Source of the DNA: Mycobacterium arosiense ATCC BAA-1401 = DSM 45069
Lineage (GTDB): Bacteria > Actinomycetota > Actinomycetes > Mycobacteriales > Mycobacteriaceae
DNA: 64,000 nucleotides
Direction: 5' to 3'
Assembly: GCF_002086125.1 (NCBI RefSeq)
Contig: NZ_MVHG01000008.1
Coordinates: 1-64,000, forward strand
Position numbers and translations under genes: made by a program. Shown here one piece after another: positions 52,666-60,183 of the stretch. The notes under the pieces are model-generated. The model did no database searches. It was not told where the DNA came from and worked only from the letters and a program-made list of their open reading frames with translations. How positions within the stretch are numbered: position 1 is the stretch's first letter; the number at the start of each line of letters is the position of its first letter.

Positions 52666-53496
52666 TTACAGCTGCGCGAGCCGCGGCGCGGAGCCGGCCG
52701 CCACGACCGCCTGTCCGGCCTGACGGGTGAGTTCTCTTGAACTACCCAGCAGTCCGTCGAGGATCAGCGACCGCTTGATGTGGTGGTGCAGGGGGTGTTC
52801 GGCGGTGAAGCCGATGCCGCCGAGCACCTGCTGGCAGTGGCGTGCGGTGCTCAGCGCCGCGTGGCCGGCCGCCGCCTTGGCCAGCAGCGAAGCGAGCCCC
52901 TGCGGGTCGTCGCATTCCGTGGCGGTCTGCAGTGTCGCCTCGGCGCCCTCGACCGCGACCAGCGCCTCGGCAAGCCGATGCCGGATCGCCTGAAACGAAC
53001 TGATGTGCCGACCGAACTGGACCCGGTCCACGGCGTGCTGGCGGGCCAGTGACAGCATGGCGCGGCTGGTGCCGACCAACCACCACCCCAGGGCTCGCCA
53101 ACCCGCGTGCAGCGCGGCCGACGGCAGGGGATCTGCTTGCGGCACACGGTGTACCGGCAGCAGCTCGTCGATCGCCGAGTCGGTGTGGTCACGGCGCTCC
53201 CAGCGCACCCAGGAGCCACCGGCGAACGGCAACGGCAGTGTTCCCCCGGCCGCGTCGCCCGCCGCGCACAGCACCACGTCGTTGAGCACGGGCGCGTGCG
53301 CACCGGTCTCACCGAGTAGCTTGAACACCAGCGGTATTGCGATGACGGGCATTTCGTCAAGCATGTCGCGCCAGCCGAGCTCTGTCAGCGCCGCGTCCAG
53401 TTTGGCCCCCGAGGCGGCCGTCATCGTCGTTCGCAACGACTCCGCAAGCAGGCGCAGCGATTCGGGGTCGGACTCGGTGTCCGTCGAAGGGGTCAC
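52666..53496 (-). CDS. Acyl-CoA dehydrogenase, short subunit with catalytic Glu
   Basis: A 276-residue truncated-type acyl-CoA dehydrogenase. E233 in GGIGFTAEHPLHHHIKRSL is at the catalytic base position; the GTSEIQ flavin element is absent. The gene directly upstream (53499-54602) has the complementary pattern, so the two should form a heteromeric dehydrogenase. GTG 53496 is preceded by AAGGAG contained in the end of that gene; only 2 bases separate them. Last gene of the Rieske operon. Confidence 0.84.
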   Translation of the reverse strand: MTPSTDTESDPESLRLLAESLRTTMTAASGAKLDAALTELGWRDMLDEMPVIAIPLVFKLLGETGAHAPVLNDVVLCAAGDAAGGTLPLPFAGGSWVRWERRDHTDSAIDELLPVHRVPQADPLPSAALHAGWRALGWWLVGTSRAMLSLARQHAVDRVQFGRHISSFQAIRHRLAEALVAVEGAEATLQTATECDDPQGLASLLAKAAAGHAALSTARHCQQVLGGIGFTAEHPLHHHIKRSLILDGLLGSSRELTRQAGQAVVAAGSAPRLAQL

Positions 53497-53498
53497 GT

Positions 53499-54602
53499 TC
53501 ACTCCTTGCCGAGGTCGAGCAGCCGGCGGGCGATGATATTGCGCTGAATCTCGGCGGTGCCGCCGTAGATCGTCGCGGCGCGCGAATACAGGTATTCCGA
53601 ACGCCATGGTGTGTCTTCCAGTTCCAGCGTTCCCGGCAACACGTCGCGAACGGTGTCGTAGAGCCGCTGCTCGGCGGAGGCCAGCAGCACCTTGTCGATG
53701 GAGGTATCCGGCCCCAATCGGGCCCCGTCGCGCATGCGATGCTGGGTGGCACGCGATCGGCAGCGCAGCGTATGCAGCGCGAGATAGGCTGCGCCGAGGG
53801 CGGATTCGTCGGGCTCCCCGGTCTTCGACGCCGCGGTAATCAGGTCGTCGAAACGCGAATAGAGGTAGGCGATTCGCTGCCAGAAGCAGGCGGAGCGTTC
53901 ATAGGGCAGCAGGTCCATGGCCAATCGCCAGCCGTCCCCGGGCTTGCCGAGCATCCGGCTGGCCGGAACCACCACGTCGTCGTAGTACACCTCGCAGAAT
54001 TCGTCGACACCGTGCATCGTGCGCAGCGGGCGGATGGTGATGCCCGGGGTGTCGAGGTCGACGAAGAACGCGGTGATCCCGTCGTGGCCGGGCGCGGTGC
54101 GGGTGAGCAGGACGCACCGGGTGGAGAACTGCGCAAAACTGGTCCAGACCTTTTGCCCGTTGACGATCCAGTTGTCGCCTTGCTGCGTCGCACGGGTGGT
54201 CAGCGACGCCAGGTCACTGCCCGACCCCGGCTCGGAAAAGCCTTGGCACCACTGCTCTTCCCCACAGAGCAGCCGCGGCACCATCTCTTTGGCGAGCTCC
54301 ACGGGCGCGTAATCGATCATCGTGGGCGCGAGCACCTCGAGCATCGAATAGGGGCCGGGTTCGGCCAGGCGGCGGCCCACCACCTCTTCGCCGACGATCG
54401 CGCGCAGCAAGGCCGGGCCGCCCAGTCCACCGACCTCGACCGGCCAGCCGAACCGCATCCAATCGGCGTCGTAGAGCGCGCGGCTGACCCGGGCGAACTG
54501 CCGCATGTGGCCCTGCAGCGAGTGGTCGGGCCCGGGGGTCAGATCGTTGTTGTCGAGCCACGCGCGCAGGTCGGCCCGGAACTGCTCGACATTCGCTTCG
54601 AT
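53499..54602 (-). CDS. Acyl-CoA dehydrogenase, flavin-binding subunit; possible ATC start
   Basis: An acyl-CoA dehydrogenase with WCQGFSEPGSGSDLASL and the C-terminal IYGGTAEIQRNIIARRLL; the catalytic Glu position is not acidic. The first ATG in frame (54506) would give 335 residues and remove the family's first helix. Upstream codons in the same frame encode VEQFRADLRAWLDNN, a typical N-terminus, without ATG, GTG or TTG. An AAGGAG ribosome site is followed 7 bases later by ATC at 54602, which I take as a rare start (367 residues). It pairs with the short subunit encoded next. Confidence 0.8.
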   Translation of the reverse strand: MEANVEQFRADLRAWLDNNDLTPGPDHSLQGHMRQFARVSRALYDADWMRFGWPVEVGGLGGPALLRAIVGEEVVGRRLAEPGPYSMLEVLAPTMIDYAPVELAKEMVPRLLCGEEQWCQGFSEPGSGSDLASLTTRATQQGDNWIVNGQKVWTSFAQFSTRCVLLTRTAPGHDGITAFFVDLDTPGITIRPLRTMHGVDEFCEVYYDDVVVPASRMLGKPGDGWRLAMDLLPYERSACFWQRIAYLYSRFDDLITAASKTGEPDESALGAAYLALHTLRCRSRATQHRMRDGARLGPDTSIDKVLLASAEQRLYDTVRDVLPGTLELEDTPWRSEYLYSRAATIYGGTAEIQRNIIARRLLDLGKE

Positions 54603-54613
54603 CGGTCGGCTCC

Positions 54614-55069
54614 TTACGTAGCTGCCTGGGCCGCGGAGTCACCGGCCGGACGGCCGATGGCGTGCGGGCGCCCGGAGTCGTGCACACCGCTGCGGCGGAT
54701 GAAGGTCATGGCGCGGGTCTTCAGTCGCCACCCATCACCGGTTCGCAGATAGGTGTCGCGGTAATACCCGATCCGCATGTCGTGAGTGGCATGGTCGATG
54801 AAGCACAGCGGTTGGGTGCCGGTGGCCGCATCCCCATCGAGGTCGACCACCGCGGTCCCGGTGAGGAACAAGCCCTTCGGTGCCGCGGCCACCAATTCCG
54901 GGAAGCGGCTCAGGCTGTAGGTTTCGCCGAAGGCACTGTAGGTGCCGTCGGGAGTGAATACGGCGACCAGACCCTCGATGTCTTCCTGGGTGATGGTGAC
55001 CGCGTAGCGGGCGAGCAGCTGCTGGATCTCGACCAGGTCGTCAGTTCTGCTGGGCTGACTTGTCGACAT
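54614..55069 (-). CDS. SnoaL-like/NTF2-fold protein
   Basis: A 151-residue NTF2-like protein: DLVEIQQLLARYAVTITQED and VFTPDGTYSAFG are typical of the SnoaL_4 group, followed by the central sheet with a His/Arg-rich pocket (HATHDMRIGYYRDTY). Such proteins act as isomerases, dehydratases or small subunits of ring-hydroxylating oxygenases. In an operon with a Rieske alpha subunit it might be the beta-subunit equivalent. ATG 55069 overlaps the amidohydrolase by 29 bases. Confidence 0.78.
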   Translation of the reverse strand: MSTSQPSRTDDLVEIQQLLARYAVTITQEDIEGLVAVFTPDGTYSAFGETYSLSRFPELVAAAPKGLFLTGTAVVDLDGDAATGTQPLCFIDHATHDMRIGYYRDTYLRTGDGWRLKTRAMTFIRRSGVHDSGRPHAIGRPAGDSAAQAAT

Positions 55070-56267
55070 AGACCTTGCCGCCTTTCATGACGAAGCTGAC
55101 ATTGCGGGTAACGGTGATGTCTTCCAACGGATTTCCCGGCACCGCGATGATATCCGCGAGCTGGCCCATCACGAGGCGCCCCCGGTCGGTCGCGTTAATG
55201 AGCTCGGCGGCGGTGATGGTGGCGGCCCGCAGCACCGCCAGCGGCGGCATGCCCCACTCCACAAGCGTGACGAGCTCATCGGCGTTCTTGCCGTGCGGGA
55301 TGGCCGGCGCGTCGGTGCCGACCGCGATTTTCACGCCCGCCTCGTAGGCGGCCTTGATCGATGTCTCGGCCTTGGGAAACATCTCGGCGGCCTTGTCCTG
55401 CAGGGCTTTCGGGGCGCGGGACACGTCCATCGCCTGGGCGAGCCTGCGGGTGGTGACCAGGAACCTGTCGTTGTCGACCAGCATCTGGATGGCCTCGTCG
55501 TCCATCAAAAACCCGTGCTCGATGCAGTCGATACCGCACGCGACCGCGTGCTTGACCGCTTCCGCTCCGTGCGTATGGGCGGCGACACGCAGCCCACGGC
55601 GGTGCGCCTCGTCGACGATCGCTCGCAGCTCTTCGTCCGAATAATGTTGCGCCCCAGCCTCACCGGTCAACGACATGACGCCGCCGGAAACACACACCTT
55701 GATCAATTCGGCGCCGTGCTTGATCTGGTAGCGCACCGCCTTGCGAACCTCGTCAACCCCGTTGGCGATGCCCTCTTCGATCGTGAGCTCGAGTGCGCCC
55801 GGCATGAATGCGGCGAACATCGTCGGGTCAAGGTGCCCGCCGGTGGGAGTGATCGCGTGGCCGGCCGGGACGATTCGGGGTCCATCGATCCAGCCCGCGT
55901 CGATGGCCTTGCCAAGCGCGACGTCGAGCAGGTAGCCGCCGGTCTTGACGAACAATCCCAGGTTGCGCACGGTGGTGAAACCGGCGCGCAGCGTGCGTCG
56001 GGCATTGCCGAGCGCGCGCAGCACCCGCGTCGGCGGATCGTCCTGGACCTGGGACAGCCCGGGCGTCTCGCCGCGTCCGCCCATCAGGAGGTTGACCTCC
56101 ATGTCCATCAGGCCCGGCAACAGAATCTGGCCGCCCAGCTCGATGATTTCGCCCTCTGGATTGCCCCCAACGCCGGCGATCCGGTCGTCCTCGATCTTGA
56201 GGATGCCGGGCCGAACGACCTCGCCGCTATCAACGTCGAGCAGCCCTGCGGCCTTGAGCGTCAGCAC
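55041..56267 (-). CDS. Imidazolonepropionase-like amidohydrolase lacking HxH
   Basis: A 408-residue amidohydrolase-1 family protein. The N-terminal metal motif, normally HxH after PGLMDM, reads E57-V-N59. The rest of the centre seems intact: K190 (ELIKVCVSGG), H231 and H233 (AAHTHG), H251 (CIEHGF) and D319 (GTDAP). One metal site is therefore probably altered or lost. GTG 56267 starts 3 bases after the preceding stop. It could hydrolyse a cyclic amide or lactone produced by the Rieske step, or have a changed mechanism. Confidence 0.8.
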   Translation of the reverse strand: MLTLKAAGLLDVDSGEVVRPGILKIEDDRIAGVGGNPEGEIIELGGQILLPGLMDMEVNLLMGGRGETPGLSQVQDDPPTRVLRALGNARRTLRAGFTTVRNLGLFVKTGGYLLDVALGKAIDAGWIDGPRIVPAGHAITPTGGHLDPTMFAAFMPGALELTIEEGIANGVDEVRKAVRYQIKHGAELIKVCVSGGVMSLTGEAGAQHYSDEELRAIVDEAHRRGLRVAAHTHGAEAVKHAVACGIDCIEHGFLMDDEAIQMLVDNDRFLVTTRRLAQAMDVSRAPKALQDKAAEMFPKAETSIKAAYEAGVKIAVGTDAPAIPHGKNADELVTLVEWGMPPLAVLRAATITAAELINATDRGRLVMGQLADIIAVPGNPLEDITVTRNVSFVMKGGKVYVDKSAQQN

Positions 56268-56270
56268 CGG

Positions 56271-56594
56271 CTAGATCACCGGCTCCCGGATCACTTCAAC
56301 CCACGCCGCGCCGCTGTCCGGCACCCGCGGCTGCTTCCACGCCTCGATGGGGAACGACACCATGACGAGCGACTGCATCATGTGCATCAACGTCTTTGCG
56401 TCGTCCGGCAGGTCGTTCAAAGGGAATTTGTCGCAGTATGCGATGACGTCGTTCAGCAACGGAAACGCGACGTCGTAGAACGCCTGCATCTGGGGCATCG
56501 TCGAAGCCAGTCGCTTCGCGTAGCGCTCGGGCTCGGTGGCCAGGTCCCACTCCAAAAATGGCTCCAGGGCGGCGAATTCAGACGGTAGCGCCAT
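56271..56594 (-). CDS. Small conserved-looking protein of the Rieske operon
   Basis: A 107-residue acidic protein without signal or membrane segment, rich in aromatic residues and Met (TMPQMQAFYDVAFPLLND; LMHMMQSLVMVSFPIEAW). It overlaps the end of the Rieske gene by 17 bases and precedes the amidohydrolase by 3 bases, so it is translationally embedded in the operon. I do not recognise the family. It could be a helical oxygenase accessory subunit; this is inference from position. Confidence 0.65.
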   Translation of the reverse strand: MALPSEFAALEPFLEWDLATEPERYAKRLASTMPQMQAFYDVAFPLLNDVIAYCDKFPLNDLPDDAKTLMHMMQSLVMVSFPIEAWKQPRVPDSGAAWVEVIREPVI

Positions 56595-57867
56595 TGCGCT
56601 GGTACTCCTTTTCCCATTTCGCGACGTAGTCGCCCGTGGTCTTGTGCAGGTGTCGGATCAAAATTTCCTGGTCGCACAGCAGGAACTCCTTGACGGCCCG
56701 GGTGCCGATCATGGTCTGGGTCGCTTCCAGGGTGTTGGCGTCTTGCAACGCGTACTCCTTGAAGGTCACCGCGGCCAACTCCTGGGCCAGGCGTTCGCGG
56801 GCATTGCGGGGCGGCACGAAATACAGCGTGCACTCGAAGGTGTGCTTGTCCACCGCCGTCGGCCAATAGTGGTAGGTCAAATACCAGCCCGGCTCCCAGA
56901 TCAGCAGCATGAAGTTGGGGTAGAACAGCCACGAGTCGATGCCCCACTGCGGCGCCCTCTTCACGTTGACACCCGGTGGCAGCTCCAGGTTCTCGATGAT
57001 CTCCGGCTTGTCCCACGGACCGAACAACCCGCTGCGCAACACCTGATCCATCGGTTTGACCATCGACATGTCCGGGGGCGGTGCCTGACCGCCCCAGGTC
57101 GACTGCAGGTTGTGCGGGCCGGCCAGCTCGTAGTGCAGCGCTTCATAGCCGAACTTCTGGATCTTGGCGGCTTCTTCCTTGGTGTACTGACCCTGGTGCA
57201 GGATCGGCGCGTGATAGAACTCGACGAACGCATCGATGAACAGCTTCCAGTTGCTGCCGACCTCGGCCCGGTAGCAGTAGGTCTCGGTCATCTCGCCGAA
57301 GGGATAGCCCTCGATGCTCTTGGCCAGCGGGCCGAGGTAATCGATCAGCGGCGCGGCGTTTTCATCGAAGTTGACGAAGATGAAGCCTTCCCACACCTCG
57401 CACCGCACGGGCGCCAGGCCGAAGTTGCTCTTGTCGACGTCGAAGAACTCGTCTTCCTGCTGAATGAAGGTCAGCTCACCGTCGAGGTTGTAGCGCCATG
57501 CGTGGTATTTGCAGGTGAACTGCCGGCAGGTGCCGGAGGTCTCCTCGTGCGGAAAGTCGTTCCACACCAGCTTGTTTCCGCGGTGGCGGCAGACGTTGTG
57601 GTACGCCTTGACGGTTCCGTCTTTGGTCTTGACGATGATCACCGACGTGCCCTTGCCGGCCGAGGGTAATTCTCGGGTGAAGTAACTGCCGGTGCGGGGC
57701 AGGCGCTCGACGCGGCCGACGTTGAGCCAGGTCTTCCTGAAGACGGCGTCGCGTTCAGCCTCGAAGAACGCAGGGTCGATCGAGTCGGTGTAGTCGACCG
57801 GCGCGGTGCCCAGCTCGGGGTAGTTTTCTGTCCAGCTGCCGGCGGCTGGCTTGGGGAAGTGCGGCAA
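56578..57867 (-). CDS. Rieske non-haem iron oxygenase, alpha subunit
   Basis: A 429-residue ring-hydroxylating oxygenase. The Rieske cluster is ligated by C93-x-H95 (VCRHRGNKL) and C119-x2-H122 (CKYHAW). The mononuclear iron site has H219 and H224 in FVEFYHAPILH, where E216 sits at the inter-subunit bridging position usually taken by Asp. It should dihydroxylate or monooxygenate a ring or side chain. TTG 57867 has GAGGAG 8 bases upstream. No reductase is adjacent; the 2Fe-2S ferredoxin at 12626 shares its operator type. Confidence 0.88.
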   Translation of the reverse strand: MPHFPKPAAGSWTENYPELGTAPVDYTDSIDPAFFEAERDAVFRKTWLNVGRVERLPRTGSYFTRELPSAGKGTSVIIVKTKDGTVKAYHNVCRHRGNKLVWNDFPHEETSGTCRQFTCKYHAWRYNLDGELTFIQQEDEFFDVDKSNFGLAPVRCEVWEGFIFVNFDENAAPLIDYLGPLAKSIEGYPFGEMTETYCYRAEVGSNWKLFIDAFVEFYHAPILHQGQYTKEEAAKIQKFGYEALHYELAGPHNLQSTWGGQAPPPDMSMVKPMDQVLRSGLFGPWDKPEIIENLELPPGVNVKRAPQWGIDSWLFYPNFMLLIWEPGWYLTYHYWPTAVDKHTFECTLYFVPPRNARERLAQELAAVTFKEYALQDANTLEATQTMIGTRAVKEFLLCDQEILIRHLHKTTGDYVAKWEKEYQRNGATV

Positions 57868-57881
57868 CGTGCTTACTCCTC

Positions 57882-58415
57882 TTATTCGACGTTGTTGGCG
57901 GCTGTGGTGGCGTGTTCGAGTTGGATGCCGAAAGTGTTGAAGGCCATGGCCAGCAGGGCATAGCAGCCGACCGTGAAGACGAAATCCATCCGTTGCTGGT
58001 CGTTGAGGCGCTCACCCAATGCAGCCCAGGTCCGGTCGGACAACCCCGACTTCTCTTCGAGCTCGTCGACCGCGCTGATCACCACTTGGTCGAACACGTC
58101 GGCGGCCTCGCCCCGCTTCAATGCCGCGATCTGGTCGTCGGTGATCCCTTCGTCCTTGGCCATCCGCTCGTGGTGCGACCACTCGTAGGCGCATTGCCGG
58201 CGATGGGCGACACGCAGGATGGCCAGTTCGCGGATGCGGGCCGGCAGTGTGGACGACGCCAAGAGGTGAACGTTGAACCGAAGAAACGCCTTGGCCAGCG
58301 CCGGGTGGTGGGCCAGCGTGGACAGCGCGTTGTTGGTGTCCGCCCCACGCATCGCAGAGAGGGCCTGCCGGGTCGCCTCGTCCCACTGGTCGGCGGGGAG
58401 CGGCTGCAAGCGCAT
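57882..58415 (-). CDS. Carboxymuconolactone decarboxylase/AhpD-like protein
   Basis: A 177-residue all-helical protein of the CMD family. LASSTLPARIRELAILRVAH and QCAYEWSHHERMAKDEGI are characteristic; the AhpD CxxC is absent, so a peroxidase role is unlikely and decarboxylase/lactone chemistry or a scaffold is more plausible. It is first gene of the minus-strand Rieske operon, 14 bases before the Rieske start. Operator E is 23 bases upstream of its ATG and contains TATGAT, a plausible -10. Confidence 0.82.
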   Translation of the reverse strand: MRLQPLPADQWDEATRQALSAMRGADTNNALSTLAHHPALAKAFLRFNVHLLASSTLPARIRELAILRVAHRRQCAYEWSHHERMAKDEGITDDQIAALKRGEAADVFDQVVISAVDELEEKSGLSDRTWAALGERLNDQQRMDFVFTVGCYALLAMAFNTFGIQLEHATTAANNVE

Positions 58416-58437
58416 TAGCAGTGTCCTCTCGGTGAAA

Positions 58438-58452
58438 GAGAATCATATTCTC
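58438..58452. promoter_or_regulatory. Operator E: GAGAAT-CAT-ATTCTC
   Basis: Perfect 6-3-6 palindrome between the divergent Rieske operon and the amidohydrolase-dehydrogenase-thiolase operon. On the minus strand it embeds TATGAT as likely -10 for the Rieske operon. The surrounding 376-base gap (58416-58791) contains no gene that I can support. Confidence 0.75.
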
Positions 58453-58687
58453 ATTTGCAACTAACAGACTGGCACGAAACGCCCGTCCGGTCAATGCCGG
58501 TGCGCCGCTCCGGGGCCAGTCCGGCTACCCCCGGCTCACTCGGCGGCCGGGCGGTCGCCGCTCTCGTGTCGATGCGCGAAGCCGGGTGCTACCTCACCGC
58601 ATTGCTGCGAGGCGAGGGGCGATGGGCCTGCAGGTTTGGCTGCAGGTCAGGAGCTTTCGGTCGCGCCGAGCAAGCGTCGGATGTTGA

Positions 58688-58714
58688 TTCTCGCCTGGCG
58701 AGAAGATAGTTTTC
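58688..58714. promoter_or_regulatory. Nested palindromes before the amidohydrolase at 58792
   Basis: TTCTCGC-CTG-GCGAGAA (58688-58704) is perfect, and the overlapping GAGAAG-ATA-GTTTTC (58700-58714) is a degenerate version of the GAGAAT operator. They lie about 80-100 bases upstream of the amidohydrolase start and may be its own repressor site. Confidence 0.45.
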
Positions 58715-58791
58715 AATTCAGTGATCCTGGCACGGGACAGCGATTCGCCGAGGCTCTGATCGATGCGGTGGATCCGATGAAAGGGACGGCC

Positions 58792-60090
58792 ATGAACAAA
58801 GAAGACATGATTCTGATCAGCGTCGACGACCACACCGTCGAGCCGCCGGACATGTTCAAGAATCACCTGTCCAAGAAGTATCAGGACGATGCGCCGCGGC
58901 TGGTGCACAACGCCGATGGTTCGGACATGTGGAAGTTCCGCGACACGGTCATCCCCAACGTGGCACTCAACGCGGTGGCCGGGCGGCCCAAGGAGGAATA
59001 CGGCATCGAGCCGACGGGGCTCGACGAGATCCGGCCGGGTTGTTACAACGTCGACGAGCGCGTCAAGGACATGAACGCCGGCGGCATCCTGGCGTCCATC
59101 TGCTTCCCGTCTTTCCCCGGCTTCGCCGGGCGGCTGTTCGCCACCGACGACAACGACTTCTCGATCGCGCTGGTGCAGGCCTACAACGACTGGCACATCG
59201 ACGAGTGGTGCGGCGCCTACCCGGCCCGATTCATCCCGATGGCGATCCCGGTGATCTGGGATGCCGAGGCCTGTGGGGCCGAAGTGCGGCGCGTCGCCAA
59301 GAAGGGCGTGCACGCGCTGACCTTCACCGAAAACCCCGCCGCGATGGGATATCCCAGCTTCCACGACGAGTACTGGAACCCGCTGTGGAAAGCTCTGTGC
59401 GACACCGACACCGTCATGAACGTCCACATCGGTTCGTCGGGGCGGTTGGCCATCACCGCGCCGGACGCGCCGATGGACGTGATGATCACGCTGCAGCCGA
59501 TGAACATCGTGCAGGCCGCCGCGGACCTGCTCTGGTCGCGGCCCATCAAGGAATACCCAGACCTGAAGATCGCGCTCTCCGAGGGCGGAACCGGGTGGAT
59601 TCCCTACTTCCTCGAGCGCGCCGACCGCACCTTCGAGATGCACTCCGCCTGGACGCACCAGGACTTCAAGGGCAAGCTGCCGAGCGAGGTTTTCCGCGAC
59701 CACTTCCTGACCTGCTTCATCAGCGACAAGGTCGGCGTGGCGCTGCGCAACATGATCGGCATCGACAACATCTGCTGGGAAGCCGACTACCCGCACAGCG
59801 ACTCGATGTGGCCGGGTGCTCCCGAAGAACTCTGGGATGTGTTGTGCCTGAACAATGTTCCCGACGACGAGATCAACAAGATGACCTACGAGAACGCCAT
59901 GCGGTGGTACTCGTTCGACCCGTTCACGCACATCTCGCGCGAACAGGCGACCGTCGGTGCGCTGCGCAAGGCCGCCGAGGGCCATGACGTGTCCATCAAG
60001 GCGAAGGGCCACGACAAGGACAGCCGAGGCGGCTCTTCCTTCGCGGACTTCGCCGCCAACGCGAAAGCCCTTACGGGCAACAAGGACTGA
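58792..60090 (+). CDS. Amidohydrolase-2 family metal-dependent hydrolase
   Basis: A 432-residue TIM-barrel hydrolase closely parallel to the protein at 10980-12251: ISVDDHTVEPPDMFKNH at the N-terminus, VMNVHIGSSG, LSEGGTGWIPYF and WEADYPHSDSMWPGAPEE near the end. The shared architecture and shared operator class suggest that the two act on related intermediates. Start at ATG 58792 with AAAGGGA upstream; 58777 is an alternative. It is followed by a dehydrogenase and thiolase. The reaction (C-C hydrolysis, decarboxylation or ring hydrolysis) cannot be chosen from sequence. Confidence 0.82.
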   Translation: MNKEDMILISVDDHTVEPPDMFKNHLSKKYQDDAPRLVHNADGSDMWKFRDTVIPNVALNAVAGRPKEEYGIEPTGLDEIRPGCYNVDERVKDMNAGGILASICFPSFPGFAGRLFATDDNDFSIALVQAYNDWHIDEWCGAYPARFIPMAIPVIWDAEACGAEVRRVAKKGVHALTFTENPAAMGYPSFHDEYWNPLWKALCDTDTVMNVHIGSSGRLAITAPDAPMDVMITLQPMNIVQAAADLLWSRPIKEYPDLKIALSEGGTGWIPYFLERADRTFEMHSAWTHQDFKGKLPSEVFRDHFLTCFISDKVGVALRNMIGIDNICWEADYPHSDSMWPGAPEELWDVLCLNNVPDDEINKMTYENAMRWYSFDPFTHISREQATVGALRKAAEGHDVSIKAKGHDKDSRGGSSFADFAANAKALTGNKD

Positions 60091-60105
60091 TGCAGTACTG
60101 GCGCC

Positions 60106-60161
60106 GAGCAGACGCAAAAGCGCCCAATTCGTCGGCGTGTCGCGCACGTTTGTGTCTGCTC
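60106..60161. repeat. Long-armed inverted repeat (13-bp arms)
   Basis: GAGCAGACGCAAA (60106-60118) pairs with TTTGTGTCTGCTC (60149-60161) with one mismatch around a 30-base loop that contains AATTCGTCGGCGTGTCG. I remember very similar elements scattered in mycobacterial intergenic regions. It lies between the amidohydrolase and the dehydrogenase genes and could be a dispersed repeat, an attenuator or a processing site. Confidence 0.6.
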
Positions 60162-60183
60162 ACGCTGAAGAAAGGTGCCACCA

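Noticed and set aside
58594..60147. 517-codon minus-strand frame over the amidohydrolase at 58792
   Set aside because: Shadow of a strongly supported gene, lacks motifs and would cross operator-proximal sequence.
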